64,000 bases of DNA. It comes from Xiphydria camelus. Lineage: Eukaryota > Arthropoda > Insecta > Hymenoptera > Xiphydriidae. The translations under genes and the position numbers were made by a program. A model generated the notes under the pieces. It made no database searches. It was given only the letters and a program-made list of their open reading frames with translations, and had not been told where the DNA came from. The DNA lies in assembly GCA_963678675.1 (NCBI GenBank), contig OY783192.1:30581487-30645486 (forward strand). The letters are read 5' to 3'. Below are positions 10,797 to 22,707 of this stretch, one piece after another (position 1 is the stretch's first letter; the number at the start of each line of letters is the position of its first letter).

Positions 10797-10945
10797 ACAC
10801 AGTAAAAAAGTGGTGTTAATTCGTAACACCATTTCATCAATGTGGACAGATATGTACCACATCTGGTGTTATTCGGTCTTATGCCATTGTCATTTAACAT
10901 CAAAAGTGGTCTATAATAGGTCAGCGCCGCAGAATTTTTTACAGT
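10797..10945. mobile_element. Small nested MITE with CACAGTAAAAAA ends
   Basis: Begins ACACAGTAAAAAAGTGG and ends AATTTTTTACAGT, with CTA next to both junctions. It contains two GGTGTTA...AACACC-like motifs. It interrupts family A between TTGAGTTATT and AAATGTTTAGTT. Confidence 0.6.
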
Positions 10946-11029
10946 CTAATAAAATGTTTAGTTATTCCAATTAAAAATTGGTCAGTTTAACTAAAGGGAT
11001 GGAGGATCCATATTTCGCCAAACGGTTTA

Positions 11030-11569
11030 AGGCCTCCACACAATTGAAAAAATTTTCTTCATCGAAATAAACATGCTTTCGGATAGTCCTGAGAGGACAT
11101 TTATTCGATTCGAATAAGCCAGCAAATTTTCTCTCAGTGAGGAAATGTCTAAAAGAAATTTAAGCGCGAGAAAATGAATCGGGAACTTTTAATGCTCGTA
11201 ATTTTTAATGCAGTGGAAGCTGCTGTATTGGTAATCATGCAACGAAGACAAGTTCAGAAAGGTCATGGAAGATAGAAAAATAGGAAATATTAGTTGAGCT
11301 ATTAAATGGTTTTATACACTGACAAGATGCATCTTTAGATGGCTCTACGGGAGAGACAACGCTTATTCTTATTCTTATATTTATTCCTATTTTTATGTCC
11401 GGTTTATGTTCAGGTTTTAACTTTCCTATTCCGATACAACTCGTTCGCGATTGGCTATCATAAATAAAAACTGGGACTGACAGTCAATCACGAACGAGTT
11501 ACAGTAGAATAGGGAACTTAGGACCTGAGCATTAATCTCGCATTATTTTTGAAATTCTACGGAGGCCCC
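11030..11569. mobile_element. Nested element with GGCCTCC ends
   Basis: Left end AGGCCTCCACACAATTG, right end CTACGGAGGCCCC, flanked by TA (11028-11029 and 11570-11571). The undisturbed family A sequence at this site reads TTTAGTCATC, as expected for a TA duplication. An inner palindrome lies at 11402-11533. Related sequence (CCTCCGCACAATTGGAAG, then AATAAGAATAAG and CCCGTAGAGCTATCTAA) is at 21732-21820. Confidence 0.65.
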
Positions 11570-11622
11570 TAGTTATCATCTTCAGGATTTTGGTCAAATT
11601 GACCAAGTTATTTTTCGCAAAG

Positions 11623-12415
11623 CAGTCAGGCGTATTGCAGGATTAGAGTTTTACGCGATTACTCGCGCGATTGATCGTGATAAGACGCGGAACGCGGCGC
11701 CGATGGTTCTTTCTATTCGGCGATTCGAAATTCCCAGAAACTTCCCCGCGGCGCTTCTCGCGCGTCGAGAACGGCACCACCGCCGCGGGGGATGACGACG
11801 CGCGAGAATATCTGCTCGAATGTCGGGAATGTGCGCGAATCGAGGGATGACTATTTACTCCCGTCGCTACGGTGTACACGTGACACGGGTGCGTTTAAGA
11901 TTTTCATCCGAGATGAAACGTCGCGGTTAATCAACCCACGAGTAGAGCCGTTGACATTTCTTTATACCTCGTTAATTGGAAAATTGATATCAGATCGCGC
12001 GCGACCCCTTCTCGATTCATCTCTCGTAGGTGCGTTCATTACAGCGGGATCGAACGTGTGGGCTCCCATTAGACGCGATTAAGTTAGCGAGACATTTTAA
12101 TGATGTGTTGGGTCTATTTATATATCCGCCGGCGAAAAGTTGGTTGATTGAGTTCGTACCGATGTTTCTCGAGATTCTCGCGCGATCGACGATGTACTCG
12201 TTCTCGGAATGAAGGATTCGCTTCTATGACTGTTACACTGCGATAAGTGTTATAGATTGTACGGCAATAGTAGTTTATTAATAAAAATATAAGTTTATGT
12301 TCGCCTCAGAGCAATACTTATTTCTATTTTATTACCAGAATAAGTAGCTATTGCAATTATACGTAGTTATTTCAGCAATGCATATTGTTCTTATCACATT
12401 TGGTATTGCTATAAT
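11623..12415. other. Intergenic, nothing recognised
   Basis: GC-rich to about 12200, then AT-rich. Short frames only. Confidence 0.35.
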
Positions 12416-12830
12416 CAGGGTTGTCACAAATTTTGATTTTAAATATTCTCTGAATTTTCCAGATTGTCCAGGGCAAAAATGGTATTTTTCTATGCCATTT
12501 AATTGTCTGATAAAAATACTTCGGGAGAGTGAAAGTAGCATATATTAATGGTCTAGAATATAATATAGAATATAAAAAAGCATAAGCTCAGAGAAATCGC
12601 GAGCACAACAAAAACTGCACAATATCTAACAATGCAATAGAAGATGCTCGCCGTATGCACGGATCGGCGAAGAGAAAACTTAAACTCAAAGTACAGCTAT
12701 TAGAGCTATATTATAATTGCTGTGCGACCCAAACATTTATCTCACAATCAGTGTGTCTCATTAAATATATTATATCGAAACAATCGACAAACTTTATTAA
12801 ACTTTCAATCAAAAGCCAGTAATTCTTCAA
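12416..12830. mobile_element. CAGGG-terminus element, 3'-truncated copy
   Basis: Begins CAGGGTTGTCACAAATTTTG and follows the copy at 56752-57259 in order: CCAGGGCAAAAATGG, GGTCTAGAATATAATA, AAAAGCATAAGCTCA, GCGAGCACAACAAAA and GGCGAAGAGAAAA. I could not find its right terminus, so the end is approximate. Confidence 0.6.
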
Positions 12831-13450
12831 ATGAAATGCGGATAACTGATCGTGCAGCAAGAATCTGCAGCATCCATTCGCATCGACTGGACCAATTTGA
12901 ATTCCTTCCTAACTTTCCCCTAAAAAGCAAACGCCACACCGCTTGGATTGACGGCCCACGATAAAAAGCCATGTGATCAGCTTCTGCGACAGGAAGAAGG
13001 GGGAAGACGAAGATTCCAAGGGAAGACTAGCGTAAAGAAAAGAGCTTGGAAAAGAACAAAGTTATCTATCGCGCGAGTGACGCGAAATGTACGAGTATAA
13101 TACGCGCAACGCGGCAAAGAGACCGCGCGCATTAGTGGCGTTATTAGTCGGCCGTCATTAAGAGAGCTTAGCCGTCGGCTGATAACCGCTTACTTTCCTC
13201 CGTACACCCCCGAGCTCGCGTTTTACCCTTGCCGAATATCTACACCCGTGTCGCTCGCGTCTACGCAATAATTAGAAATTCTTTGTAAGGGGCATCGGCT
13301 ATATTAGCGCGTCGGCAAGTCGCTAGATTGTATAACGACGTGTATATCTAATCCCTGACGACGCCGGGAGGCATTTGCGAGGGAGGAGAAGCGATCTGCC
13401 GGGAAATGAACCCCGCGATTTTTTTAACGAAACGAAGGAGAAGAGATGGC
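12831..13450. other. Intergenic, nothing recognised
   Basis: Unique-looking sequence without gene, RNA or clear repeat. Confidence 0.35.
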
Positions 13451-13668
13451 TACACCAAAATAAATAAATAGATTGAAATGACAAAATTCATCTAGTGAAA
13501 CACGTTTAGTTATTCTAGTCAAAATATTGGTCAATTGAACCAATATTTTGATTAGAACCAAGAGTATTCAGTCTAACCAAACAGATGGAGGATCAATATT
13601 TCACCAAACGGTTTGGCCATCATCTCCAGGATTTTAGTGAAACTGACGAAGTTATTTTTCTCGGTGTA
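13451..13668. mobile_element. Family A MITE, diverged left end
   Basis: Right end GTTATTTTTCTCGGTG then TA; core motifs TTAGTTATTCTAGTC, GATGGAGGATC, TTTCACCAAACGG, ATCTCCAGGATTTTAG. The left end is degraded to TACACCAAAATAAATA. Confidence 0.7.
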
Positions 13669-14156
13669 GTTTCGTTCAAATTTCGTTCAAATAATTTCTA
13701 AGAGGACTTGGATTTTTTTTAACTTTCTACGAAGAATTTTAACGATATTTTCACGACGAAAGGGAAAGTCGAATTCGCCTCCCGAGCGATCCTTTCATTT
13801 TCGAATGACGTTCCGCTCGGTCTCGTTCGACACTCTCGGTTTGCGGATCTATACAGAGTTAGTCGCCTGAAGTTTGCGTTACTCAAAGCGAGTTGAGCTC
13901 CAGAATGGCAAAAGAGTAGGCGACCGCGACTTAAGAGTCGCTCGATGTACGTATAGGTATGCTTCCTTGCGAAACTGCTCCGAGGTGCGCGCGAGATACG
14001 TCACGTAGTCTCGGGCAACCTCGCATAGATATACAGTCGGATTACTTTCGAGGACCGACGACGTCACTATCCGGTATGAGGAACAGCGGAGGACGGCAAA
14101 GGAGGTTGAAGCATGATCTACAGCTAATCACAGTTAGAAGTTAATATCTATACAAT

Positions 14157-14372
14157 ATTAGGCTAAACTTACTCGCCAAGAAAAAAAACGTCACTATTCA
14201 ATCACTATTATCTTATTATTTATGAATTTTTGGCCTACATCAATATAAAACTTTATTGTAGATAAAAATGTAATTTTCAAAAAAGTATTATACAAATATT
14301 AGCAGAAACCCATAGATAATGAAATAACAGTGATTGAAGTTTCTTTCCTGACAAGTAAATTTAGCCTCATAC
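14157..14372. mobile_element. Foldback MITE, family G-prime
   Basis: Arms of about 90 bp. Left end TTAGGCTAAACTTACTCGCC, right end TAAATTTAGCCTCAT. The core has CACTATTATC, GAATTTTTGGCCTA, AAAGTATTATACAAAT and CCCATAGATAATGAAATAAC. A further MITE starts 6 bp to its right. Confidence 0.8.
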
Positions 14373-14378
14373 GATATA

Positions 14379-14608
14379 CCGAGAGAACAATTTTTTATAT
14401 TTATAATTAATGAACGTATATTTGGTTACGGCGAAAAAAATATGTTCGTTGGGCCAAGTAAATATTCGTTAACCATCATTCTCTTCTCTTTGAATGGAAT
14501 ATGCCTTCCAGTAATTAACGTATACTTACTTTTTTAGGCCAACGAAATATTTCCTTCGCCATAATCAACTATGCCTTTATTACCTATAAATGAACCGCTC
14601 TCTCAGTA
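14379..14608. mobile_element. CACTGAG-type MITE, relative of the 3578 element
   Basis: Left end CCGAGAGAACAATTTT after TA; right end CGCTCTCTCAG before TA. Inside are AACGTATATTTGGTTACGG, GGGCCAAGTAAATATTC and GCCATAATCAACTATG, giving a palindromic layout. Confidence 0.65.
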
Positions 14609-15780
14609 CATAGGAATGAGAACTACTACCAGGCTTTTCGCTGATTGGTTTCACGTGGGCGGGACGGAAGTTTAGAAACTCAATTCCCATTAAACTCGTG
14701 TGATAAGAATATACCTAGCACCGGAGGGAGAATAATACATTTAATAAAAAAAAGTGGAGCATTGTGCGCTCGGTCGAACCCAGCCTTTCATCGACTATTC
14801 TTTGAACTTGCACATAAAAGCGACGAGACGATTCGGAGAATTTGTTTCCGAGTCACGGGGAGTCGCACTGTACGTGTACCATACGTCCCGCTCGAAACTA
14901 GACTCGCGAGAGAGAGAGAGAGAGAGAGAGGATACCAATTTTCATCACTTCATAAATTATCTATCAACGCGCGGAATCGGCGTGTTACAAGAAGTATCGC
15001 TGCGGCTGTCGGAAATATCGTTCCGGTATAGCAAATCGTATCGCCGCAGAAATCAATCCGCGGCGCGGCTGTGGTAATATTTCTTGCAACGATGTGAATG
15101 ACTCTACCGCGGTAATATTTCTTGCCGTCGATAACGCCATGGCAGCTGAAAATATTGGCGCATCGGCGAACGATTTTTATTAGCGTGATCGTAAACGTAA
15201 ACATAAGTGTATCTCGTTTGTTTCGGGACGAATAGTCGCGCTGATGCAACAATTGAATAAGTTTGACTTCCCTCTACGAGCTTTTCAAATTTCAATAAGA
15301 AAAAATCCACTGCAGATCGACGAACAGTCGGTTACAGCGACATTCTTATATCTGCAAATCGGTATACAGAATGAAACGCTTTGTACTGTGGAGTAAATGG
15401 GTTTAGCAGTTGCTTTCCACAGACGCAGCATTAGAAACTCCAGCAGTGCCTGACGGAATTCAACCGCGAAGCGTCAAACGTATTATACACGGAGAGAAAT
15501 TTTCGGTAAAAATTACCTAAATAGTAGGGTAAGCGTGTAGCATTCGGTGTTTTACGGTTAATTTTGTAGAGGCGCTGGTCAGGAATTAACAATCAACCGA
15601 TATATTTTGACGAACGTTCCAGAATTTTTACCGTTCCAACTCTACAATTTTACCCGAACAGGAATTTTTATGCCTGCGCAATGTAGGAAGTATCCCTCCG
15701 TTAATAAACGTTATCGTATAATAGCCGCAAAAATTATCATTCGGCCCTTAAATTGTAACAAGTTGTGCGCCTTAATTTCT
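14609..15780. other. Intergenic with a (GA)n run and a possible degraded MITE
   Basis: A short GA-dinucleotide run lies at about 14908-14930. At 15489 a CACGGAGAGAAATTTTCGG end resembles the MITE termini, but I could not find its partner. Overlapping frames at 14645-15310 have no domain I recognise. Confidence 0.35.
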
Positions 15781-16222
15781 ATATGAGACCAAACTTATTC
15801 GCCAGGATAGAAACTTCAATTACTGTTATCTCATTATTTATGAACTTTTGGCTTGTATCGATATGAGACTTTGTTACAGATGAAAATGCAATCTTCAAAA
15901 AAGTATTATAAAAGTATAAGCCAGAAGCCCATAGATAATGAGATAACAGTGATTGAAGTTTCTTTCCCGGCGAGTAAGTTTAGCGAGTAAGTCACGGAAA
16001 AAGATAAATCGTAGCACTCTCTTACGAAGTTTGTGGTAAATTTCGGGACAAAGCCAATTTATCGTTAGGATGACTACAATTTTAGTAAAAATTACAGCAA
16101 CGCTTGCAAGTTTTACTATAATTTTAACTAAAATTGTAGTCATCGTAATAATAAATTGGTCCTGTCCCGAAAGTTACCACAAACTTTGTAAATGCTACGA
16201 TTTATTTTTTCCGTGCTCATAT
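15781..16222. mobile_element. Family G-prime MITE carrying a nested foldback
   Basis: Left end ATATGAGACCAAACTTATTC. The right terminal GTTTAGC...CTCATAT is split by the insertion at 15993-16215. Intact relatives read GTTTAGCCTCATA at this place. The words GCGAGTAAGTTTAGC and GAGTAAGT next to the junction show a small local duplication. Confidence 0.7.
15993..16215. mobile_element. Foldback element H nested in G-prime
   Basis: Arms of about 100 bp: left CACGGAAAAAGATAAATCG through TTTGTGGTAAATTTCGGGAC and CCAATTTATCG; right is the complement, ending CGATTTATTTTTTCCGTG. The centre is a second palindrome (GACTACAATTTTAGT / ACTAAAATTGTAGTC). No coding capacity. Confidence 0.8.
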
Positions 16223-16234
16223 GTGATAGATATA

Positions 16235-16675
16235 AGCCTCCCTATTGAAAAGATTCCATACATTCTCATAGGCAATTTCTATGAGAATCTAATGTGCTTC
16301 AGACACAGCAGTTCCAGATATCCGCTAATAAAGTTTGAGAAGGACGAATAGGAATTCATTGGATTCTATGTATACCTGAGAAGATTGACAGGGATTTGCC
16401 GAATTTTACATGTATCCGTAAAAACGAGTAAGATCTCATAAAGATAATAAACACCCGTAGAGATGTCGTTCTATTTGTAATTCCTAATACAAATTTAGAA
16501 AATGTATACACATAGAATCTCCAATACATTCCCATTCGTCCCTCTCAGATTTGTACTAGTGGGTATCTGGATTTGCTATACAAAGAGAACATCAAATTCC
16601 TATAGGAATTTTATGGGATTTTTACAAGTTTTCTGTGAGAATTTATGAGAATCTGTAATATTTTTCAATGGGGCT
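16235..16675. mobile_element. Foldback element I
   Basis: Left end GCCTCCCTATTGAAAAGATT with CATTCTCATAG; right end TTATGAGAATCTGTAATA then TTTTTCAATGGGGC. A right-half relative occurs at 28060-28185 (ATTTTTTCAAAAGGGAGG). Confidence 0.65.
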
Positions 16676-17415
16676 TGCAAACGTCGATTCGAATTTAGAG
16701 AAAAAATACGACGCAGGGGTGGATGAGCCGGTGAATGTGTTTAAAGGGAACTCCCTTTCCAGAATTCTTTCCACCCATGATACACCGCCACGTACTACGG
16801 CCGGCAAATCCGCGCGGCGGAATGTCGCCGATCGCCACTGTAAACGGGCGGTTGTGCGGCCGGATGAAAAAGCGTTTAGAGTGGATGAGACGCATTCCTA
16901 CGTCGCACTGAGGGCTTGTCTCGCGCCTCGAGCGTCGCTCCCGAGTTCCTTCCCCGTCGGAGGCGAGAAATTCCTTTCGATCGAAGGACGGCGATCCGAC
17001 GCGTTCGTTTATACGTAGGTGGAAGAGGAGAGAGTACAGTCACCTCTCTTCCAACCACGTCAGCGCGTCCGCCGTCCACCCTCCACGACCGCACGATATT
17101 AAATCGGTTGGTGTATTGTTCCCATACTTACTCGCCCGGGTTTCCTCGTTCGGGACGAGCGGGATTATCGAATAGGTTTCATCCCCGTGATTTAATTAGC
17201 TCGTCGCTGACGTAGCCGAACAATAAGCCAGGCCCTTGATTGTTTTTGGAATTTTGCCGAGCTCGTGGCGCGGTTGGCATCTCGAGAATGCGAAAAGGAC
17301 GTTCGATCGATCGGTAAGTACAGAGGCGGCTCGACGCGGTGAGAGGATTTCGCGGAGGGATGCGACGAAGCTTCTGCATGGCGCGATGATAAAGATATCA
17401 TGGTACGGAACCTGC
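16676..17415. other. Intergenic, GC-rich, nothing recognised
   Basis: Several overlapping frames of 60-116 codons on both strands, without recognisable motifs or convincing splice context. Confidence 0.35.
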
Positions 17416-17761
17416 GTACTCCCGGCGACACGGATTCTGTCACTCTGGTGACTTTTTCGCAATATATGTATTTTGTAAACGTACTATATAACCAATGTCT
17501 GAATTATCAATGTTCATGCTTTCATTAGCCGGAACAAAATATGTCGCTGTAGCCAACGAGGGTATGAGAATTAAGATTAAAATTAAATGTTTGAAAAAAA
17601 TCATTTAAATATAATATAAATAATAAATTATTTAATAGGAATCGATAAGAATTTAAAAGATCATTAAAAATAAATATTTATTTTTTGTTCATTAGCTAGT
17701 ACCTTTAAAAATCACATTTTTAAAAGTCGCCAGCGACAGAATCCGTAACGCCGGGAGTATC
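17416..17761. mobile_element. Foldback element J
   Basis: Left arm TACTCCCGGCGACACGGATT with CTGTCACTCTGGTGACTTTT; right arm AAAAGTCGCCAGCGACAG, then AATCCGTAACGCCGGGAGTA. The arms are about 45 bp and the interior is AT-rich. Confidence 0.7.
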
Positions 17762-18663
17762 CCCCCACCCCTAACTTCCCCATACGAAGTAGTACAAAGC
17801 CTCCCCCGTCATAACATGTAAAAGTCACCCCACGCGACTGTTCCCCGGTCAAAAATGGATATTAAGAAAAACCGCAATGCAAAAAAAACAGGTCGAACGT
17901 TTCCATCCCTCACCGATCGATCCAGAGCAAATTCGGGAATGACGTCGTGGGCGCGGGAAGGCACCCTAGTGGGCGGACATACATCCCACGGATCTTTCGA
18001 CTTGTCCATCCGCTTCCCGTTCCTCTGTTTGCCCTCCTTGGCTTCTGTTTGCTCGACGGTACGGCTATCAGCTCCGAAATTGCAGTTTCCCCGCAGCCGT
18101 ACCTCGCAGCGACCCCCTCCCCCCTCTCACAACCTTCATCCACCCCCTAGTCAACCGCAGCAAAGCGATTTCGTTTCTGGCGTATGTGGATATAAAGTCG
18201 CGCCTCGCCGTCGAGCGACTTCGTACCGCGAAACTTCGTCGTTCCGATGGAATTACAGCGCCGCAAAGAGGAAGCGGCGCGGCGCGCCGAAACCGTCCGT
18301 CCGGAAGGAACGAAACGAGAGGCGCAATTTCCGCGAGTAGGTATCGCGTGCGGTGCTGTCGCGGAACGTTTGGTCTTCGATCACGGAACGGTGTGTCGAT
18401 ACCCTTGGGGTGGGAGTTTCTCGTCTCTCCGTTTTCTTCCACCGCGAAGAATCACCGACCCGTCGTCGTGTTTCCGGAAGCGCGGGATTATCGGCTCGCG
18501 TCGAACGTTACCGAGGATACGGCATTGTAAGGCGGTTGTTCGTATTTTGAGAGCCGTATTTCCTCGTATTTCCCTCGTGTATGTGACGCTCGTGCGATAC
18601 AATTCTTCGCGGCATTTAGCTTCGTCCTTTGAGCGGGAGAGGGGTTGGTGCGAGCGAAATTCG
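17762..18663. other. GC/CpG-rich intergenic stretch
   Basis: Long overlapping frames on both strands (up to 161 codons) lack domain motifs and look like a product of high CpG content. A 5' exon or regulatory region is possible but no core promoter stands out. Confidence 0.35.
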
Positions 18664-19015
18664 GTCTTCCCATAGAAAAGTATTCATATTTGTAAATTTA
18701 ATTTGTAATCTGTATTCATATCTAATATCAAACGAAAAGGAAAATGTCCGAAAAAATAATTATTCACTGACTTATGAGCACATTTCTCTGTACAACGTTG
18801 TGACGTCATCGAAATGCAAGAGAGACGCACTTATGCCAAGCAACGAGTGCGAGGGAGATAGGCTTACAACACGGGGACGTAACTACATCTCAAAATATCG
18901 CCTTCCAGTTCAAATAAGGCCGACAGTGAAAAGTGAAAAATACGGGGTACGTAATTCTGTGTGAATCTTTCAATCAAATCTGCAATAAAAAAATATGAGA
19001 AAACCGAACTGTGTA
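18664..19015 (+). repeat. Dispersed repeat F, copy 2
   Basis: Same ordered motifs as copy 1: TTTAATTTGTAATC, ATTATTCACTGACTTATGAG, TACAACGTTGTGACGTCATC, GTGCGAGGGAGATAGG, CTGCAATAAAAAAATATG. Uninterrupted at the position where copy 1 carries a MITE. Confidence 0.65.
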
Positions 19016-19617
19016 TGCAAACGAGTTTTGTGTATTTGCGAAGAAGTAGGGTTCTAGCTCAATTCGTCTTCTTCCCTCCCGTCGAAACGAAAATGTGGAG
19101 TATATCACGTGGGAGGAAACGTCGGAAAAGAAATCTGTCAAATATCGATGTAATCACAGTTTCTTCCCATCGTATCGTGACGAAGATAACAGCGCGTACT
19201 TCCAACATGACAATAGTAAATGTCTTCGGGAGGAATTCGCATTGTGTATACTGAGAAAAATATTATATATATATAATATATAATATAATATATATACGCA
19301 AGAAGTGTGCCCATCGAACGGGAGAGCGGGAATCTTACAATTTAGCCGCGACGCGACGCGGCATCGCTAACTCGTTAAGAGGATCAGCCCCTGGTCTTTT
19401 CTTGCGGCTAATTCAATTTTGAGTCGGGTCAAATGTCACCCACCCCCGTCGCAGCTTTGCATTCATCGAACGACCCCAACGCGTCTATATACCCATAAAT
19501 TTTCTCCCCTCGATTCTGCTAAACTCGCAGCCGTCATGATTCTTTGCTAAAAATTAGTGCTCGTATTGATCGCACCACGAAAAAGACAAAACTGCGATCA
19601 ATTATTTCCTACGGCTA
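19016..19617. other. Intergenic with a (TA)n tract at about 19260-19297
   Basis: A TATATA-rich tract follows a CTGAGAAAAATATTAT motif that resembles a MITE end. The rest is unremarkable. Confidence 0.4.
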
Positions 19618-19883
19618 CACTGAGAGAAGTAATTGCTGATGCCAACAAATTTGCTTCCTCAATCGAAAACATGAAATAATTTCAGAATCAAGCTATAGTT
19701 TTCTTCGTGCAAGAAAATATTTGATAAGCTCGGGTAATCGTTTTTTTTTTTCAAGCAGGAAGAATGTCTTGTCCCAATCTTATCTTTGACCAAGAAACTG
19801 TGTGTATTCTTAAAAATTGTTAAAATTAAATGTTCTTCGTTCAAGAAATATTTTTTGACATTAGCAATTATTTCTCTCAGTTT
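19618..19883. mobile_element. CACTGAG-type MITE, family K
   Basis: Left end CACTGAGAGAAGTAATTGCT with GATGCCAAC; right end TTAGCAATTATTTCTCTCAG. Contains TTCGTGCAAGAAAATATTTG and a poly-T run. Close relative of 21022-21307. Confidence 0.8.
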
Positions 19884-20028
19884 ATCCGTGCATTACACAA
19901 AGACAATTTCACCGGAATTGTAAATATGCATACGTCGTCTGTTAATTGAAATATAAGCCAAGAACCATATCGGATTAGTACTAATATTAATCAAATAACG
20001 TAGGTAAGCTACTAACTAACGGTTAGTA

Positions 20029-20225
20029 CACTGAAAGAAAAAATGGTATGTGTATATTCAATTAAATCTGCGTTTACGGGTGGGAGAATGCAGAATTATG
20101 TAGTTGCTCCGACTCATAAATTTGATTATAACGATTAACAGCTATTTGAAGGAAACAGGCTGTAGTCCATTCGAGTCAATTATAACCGCCGATTTAGTCA
20201 AACTTATTACATTTTTCTCTCAGTG
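20029..20225. mobile_element. CACTGAG-type MITE, family L
   Basis: CACTGAAAGAAAAAATGG at the left, TTTTTCTCTCAGTG at the right, with TA on both sides (20027-20028, 20226-20227). Core motifs: TTTACGGGTGGGAGAATGCA, TTATAACGATTAACAGC, TGAAGGAAACAGGCTG, ACCGCCGATTTAG. Confidence 0.85.
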
Positions 20226-20227
20226 TA

Positions 20228-21021
20228 CCATATCACATGCCATCCCGATTTCGCGGAAAATCTCGAAAATCGAGCGAAAATTTTCTCCATAACCTTCATC
20301 CGTACGAGCAAGGCGGACGGAAGATATAGAGAAATCGCTGATTATGCATTCAACGAGACGTTTCGAGGAGAATAACGGACGAGTGCGCGCGCGATGCTCC
20401 TTGTCCCTGACGTTCTTCGGCGTTCGCGAGGTAAGGAAATGCGGATCAACGCGAACGACCGGATCAACTCGTAAAGGCGGAAAAATCTCAAAGTCCAACC
20501 GCGCCGGCATAACGAGGGAGCGAAAACGGAGACGAAGCCCCGGTTGGCCGTAAGTGCGCGGGGGGTTTACTTTTGATTTACCGCCCGCCCTTCCGCGCCA
20601 CCCCCAAGTCGGCGGCTATTCATCGTCTGCTTCACCGCGCTCGGCAACTCCTAATTTCCATTCTTAAGAATTCATTCGGCTTAATTGTTTCGCGTCGCTC
20701 GAGAGGAAGAGGAGTATCGCGCCGCGCTTCACTGACGACGACCGGCGGAAAGTTCGGAAAATCGCGACGAAGTGTCCGCGCGCACTCCCGCGTATCTTTG
20801 GAGCGATTCGAGCTGAGGATTTCTACGGCGATAATGGGGCCTGCATCGCGGCTTCCTCACAGTCGTCCTGAGCGATAGATCGATGCAACTTTTAATTATT
20901 AATCGAACAAAAGTATACCTATAAGGTTCGTGCTAAAGGATTTCCCTCTGCCCCGATTGTACAGGTATAATAGGGGTAACTCTTCTCTCTCTCTAAATAT
21001 CCCTTTGCGATAACTCGTGTA
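20228..21021. other. Intergenic, CpG-rich, nothing recognised
   Basis: Short overlapping frames on both strands; no domain or RNA recognised. Confidence 0.35.
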
Positions 21022-21307
21022 CTGAGAGAAATAATTGCTGGTGCCAAAAAAGATGTTTTCTTCGATTAAAAGCATGATAGAATTTCAGGATCAAGCCATG
21101 GTTTTCTTCGTGCAAGAAAATATTTCATTGGCTCGAGTAATTGTCTTTTTTGCGCAGAAAGAATTTCTTGCTTCCCCATGGCGGTATTCTTGAATCTGGA
21201 ATATATATTCCTCGATCACAAGGATCTGTATTCTTAACAATTTGTAAGATCTCATATTCTTGATTCAAGAAACATTCTTTTTACACTAGCAATTATTTCT
21301 CTCAGTG
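21022..21307. mobile_element. CACTGAG-type MITE, family K
   Basis: Left GTACTGAGAGAAATAATTGC with TGGTGCC; right CACTAGCAATTATTTCTC then TCAGTG. Same core as 19618 (TTCGTGCAAGAAAATATTTC). Confidence 0.8.
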
Positions 21308-22445
21308 TGCGCGTGACATATTCCCCTCCTGCGGACTGAAAAAAATTCTCACCTTTTCAGCCCCAATTACATCGAATCGAACTCAACACTTCCACCCCGA
21401 CGTCTCGGTGTCCTTTGGAAAAATGCGGCGCGCGAGTTTTCATCTCGCGGAAAAATCGCAGTGTATTTATTGTTATTCCGCCTAACTAAGTCGCGCCGCA
21501 CCGCTTCGACGAACCGGGGAGAACGATTCTACGGAGGTGGGTTACCTTATTTGGTCGCAAAAACTATGAAAAAGCAACGCCCGATTGCTTTCGCGAAGAC
21601 CCGCTCGCGCGGAAAATGCTTTTCGCGGCGCGGTGAGATCGCTGACGATGGATTTTAAATATTGGAGTAGCCAATAACGAAACTGATATCACTGCAACCA
21701 AGTGTCATATAAGTTGTCACATAGTCGAATCGGCTCTTATGACCTCCGCACAATTGGAAGAATAAGAATTAAAATAAGTGTAAGAATAAGAATAAGTATC
21801 GTCCCGTAGAGCTATCTAATGGATACAATAATTAAATATTCTTCGTTTCAAGATTGTAAAAAAGGAAGAGATGTCAGATTGATGTATTAAAAAATTGCAT
21901 TGATATAAATAAATAATTACTTGTGACCCCGCAAGTAATTTTTAGTAGATCGAACTAATTCTTTTTCCCTGTGTAGAACCTAAGCATAAAGCAGGCATAA
22001 AACAAATGCAGTGTTCTGACGAGTGTAAAATACGCGCGTGTGCTCGTCGATGCAACTGGAACGAAATCCCTGTTTACGAGTATATAACGGATCACCGATC
22101 ATCGCCCGCGTAATCACCCGTTTATCGCACGTGCGAGAAGCTTCGCACGCGTTCTACGCGTTCGCCATCCCGCGAATGGATTAAGGAAACCGCGTCTCTG
22201 ACGACCGGGGGATTTGCACGCTAAACTACGCTACGGCCGGCGGCGATACGCGGTCTCATGACGAGAGATGACGCTTCTACTGTAACCTCAACCCACTCCT
22301 ATCCACCCACGCACGTCTCTACGAGGGATAATTTGTATTCTCATCCGTTAATCTCTCGTTCGCTGCGGGAAACTGAGAGGAATTGCGCTTTCGATCGGCT
22401 GTAGCTTTCCGAAGACGATTTCAGTGGCGGTTATCTCTATTTCTA
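21308..22445. other. Intergenic with repeat fragments
   Basis: 21732-21820 resembles part of the GGCCTCC-ended element at 11030. About 21830-21974 resembles family S (AAATAATTACTTGTGACCCC, then TTTTTCCCTGTG), whose fuller copy is at 40956. The rest is unique-looking and CpG-rich, without a recognisable gene. Confidence 0.4.
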
Positions 22446-22707
22446 CACTGAGAAAAACAACTTGGTTAAAATAACAAAACGCGTCTGGTTAAACATATTT
22501 AGTTATTCTAATCAAGATACTAGTAAGTTTAACCGAATATACAATTATTCTAATAATATGTTTAGTTATTCTAACCGCATGTCTAAGTAGTTATTTTAAC
22601 CAGACAATGGTCTGACCAAACAGATGGAGAGGATCCACATTTCACCAAACGGTTTGGTTATGGTCTCCAGGATTTTGGTTTGATTGACCAGGTCATTTTT
22701 TTCAATG
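22446..22707. mobile_element. Family A MITE
   Basis: CACTGAGAAAAACAACTTGG at the left, TTTTTTTCAATG at the right, TA on both sides (22444-22445, 22708-22709). Core: TTAGTTATTCTAATC, GATGGAGAGGATCC, TTTCACCAAACGG, GTCTCCAGGATTTTGG. Confidence 0.85.

Larger units (their letters stand above)
10646..11622. mobile_element. Family A MITE split by two later insertions
   Basis: Family A sequence runs 10646-10796, resumes 10946-11029, and ends 11570-11622 (ATCTTCAGGATTTTGGTC, then TTATTTTTCGCAA). The gaps hold unrelated elements at 10797-10945 and 11030-11569. Comparison with family A copies at 22446 and 35545 shows that the three pieces are consecutive parts of one element. Confidence 0.75.

Noticed and set aside
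17855..18675. Overlapping frames up to 161 codons on both strands
   Set aside because: CpG-rich sequence with few stops; no motif, no consistent splice sites, and frames in several phases at once.
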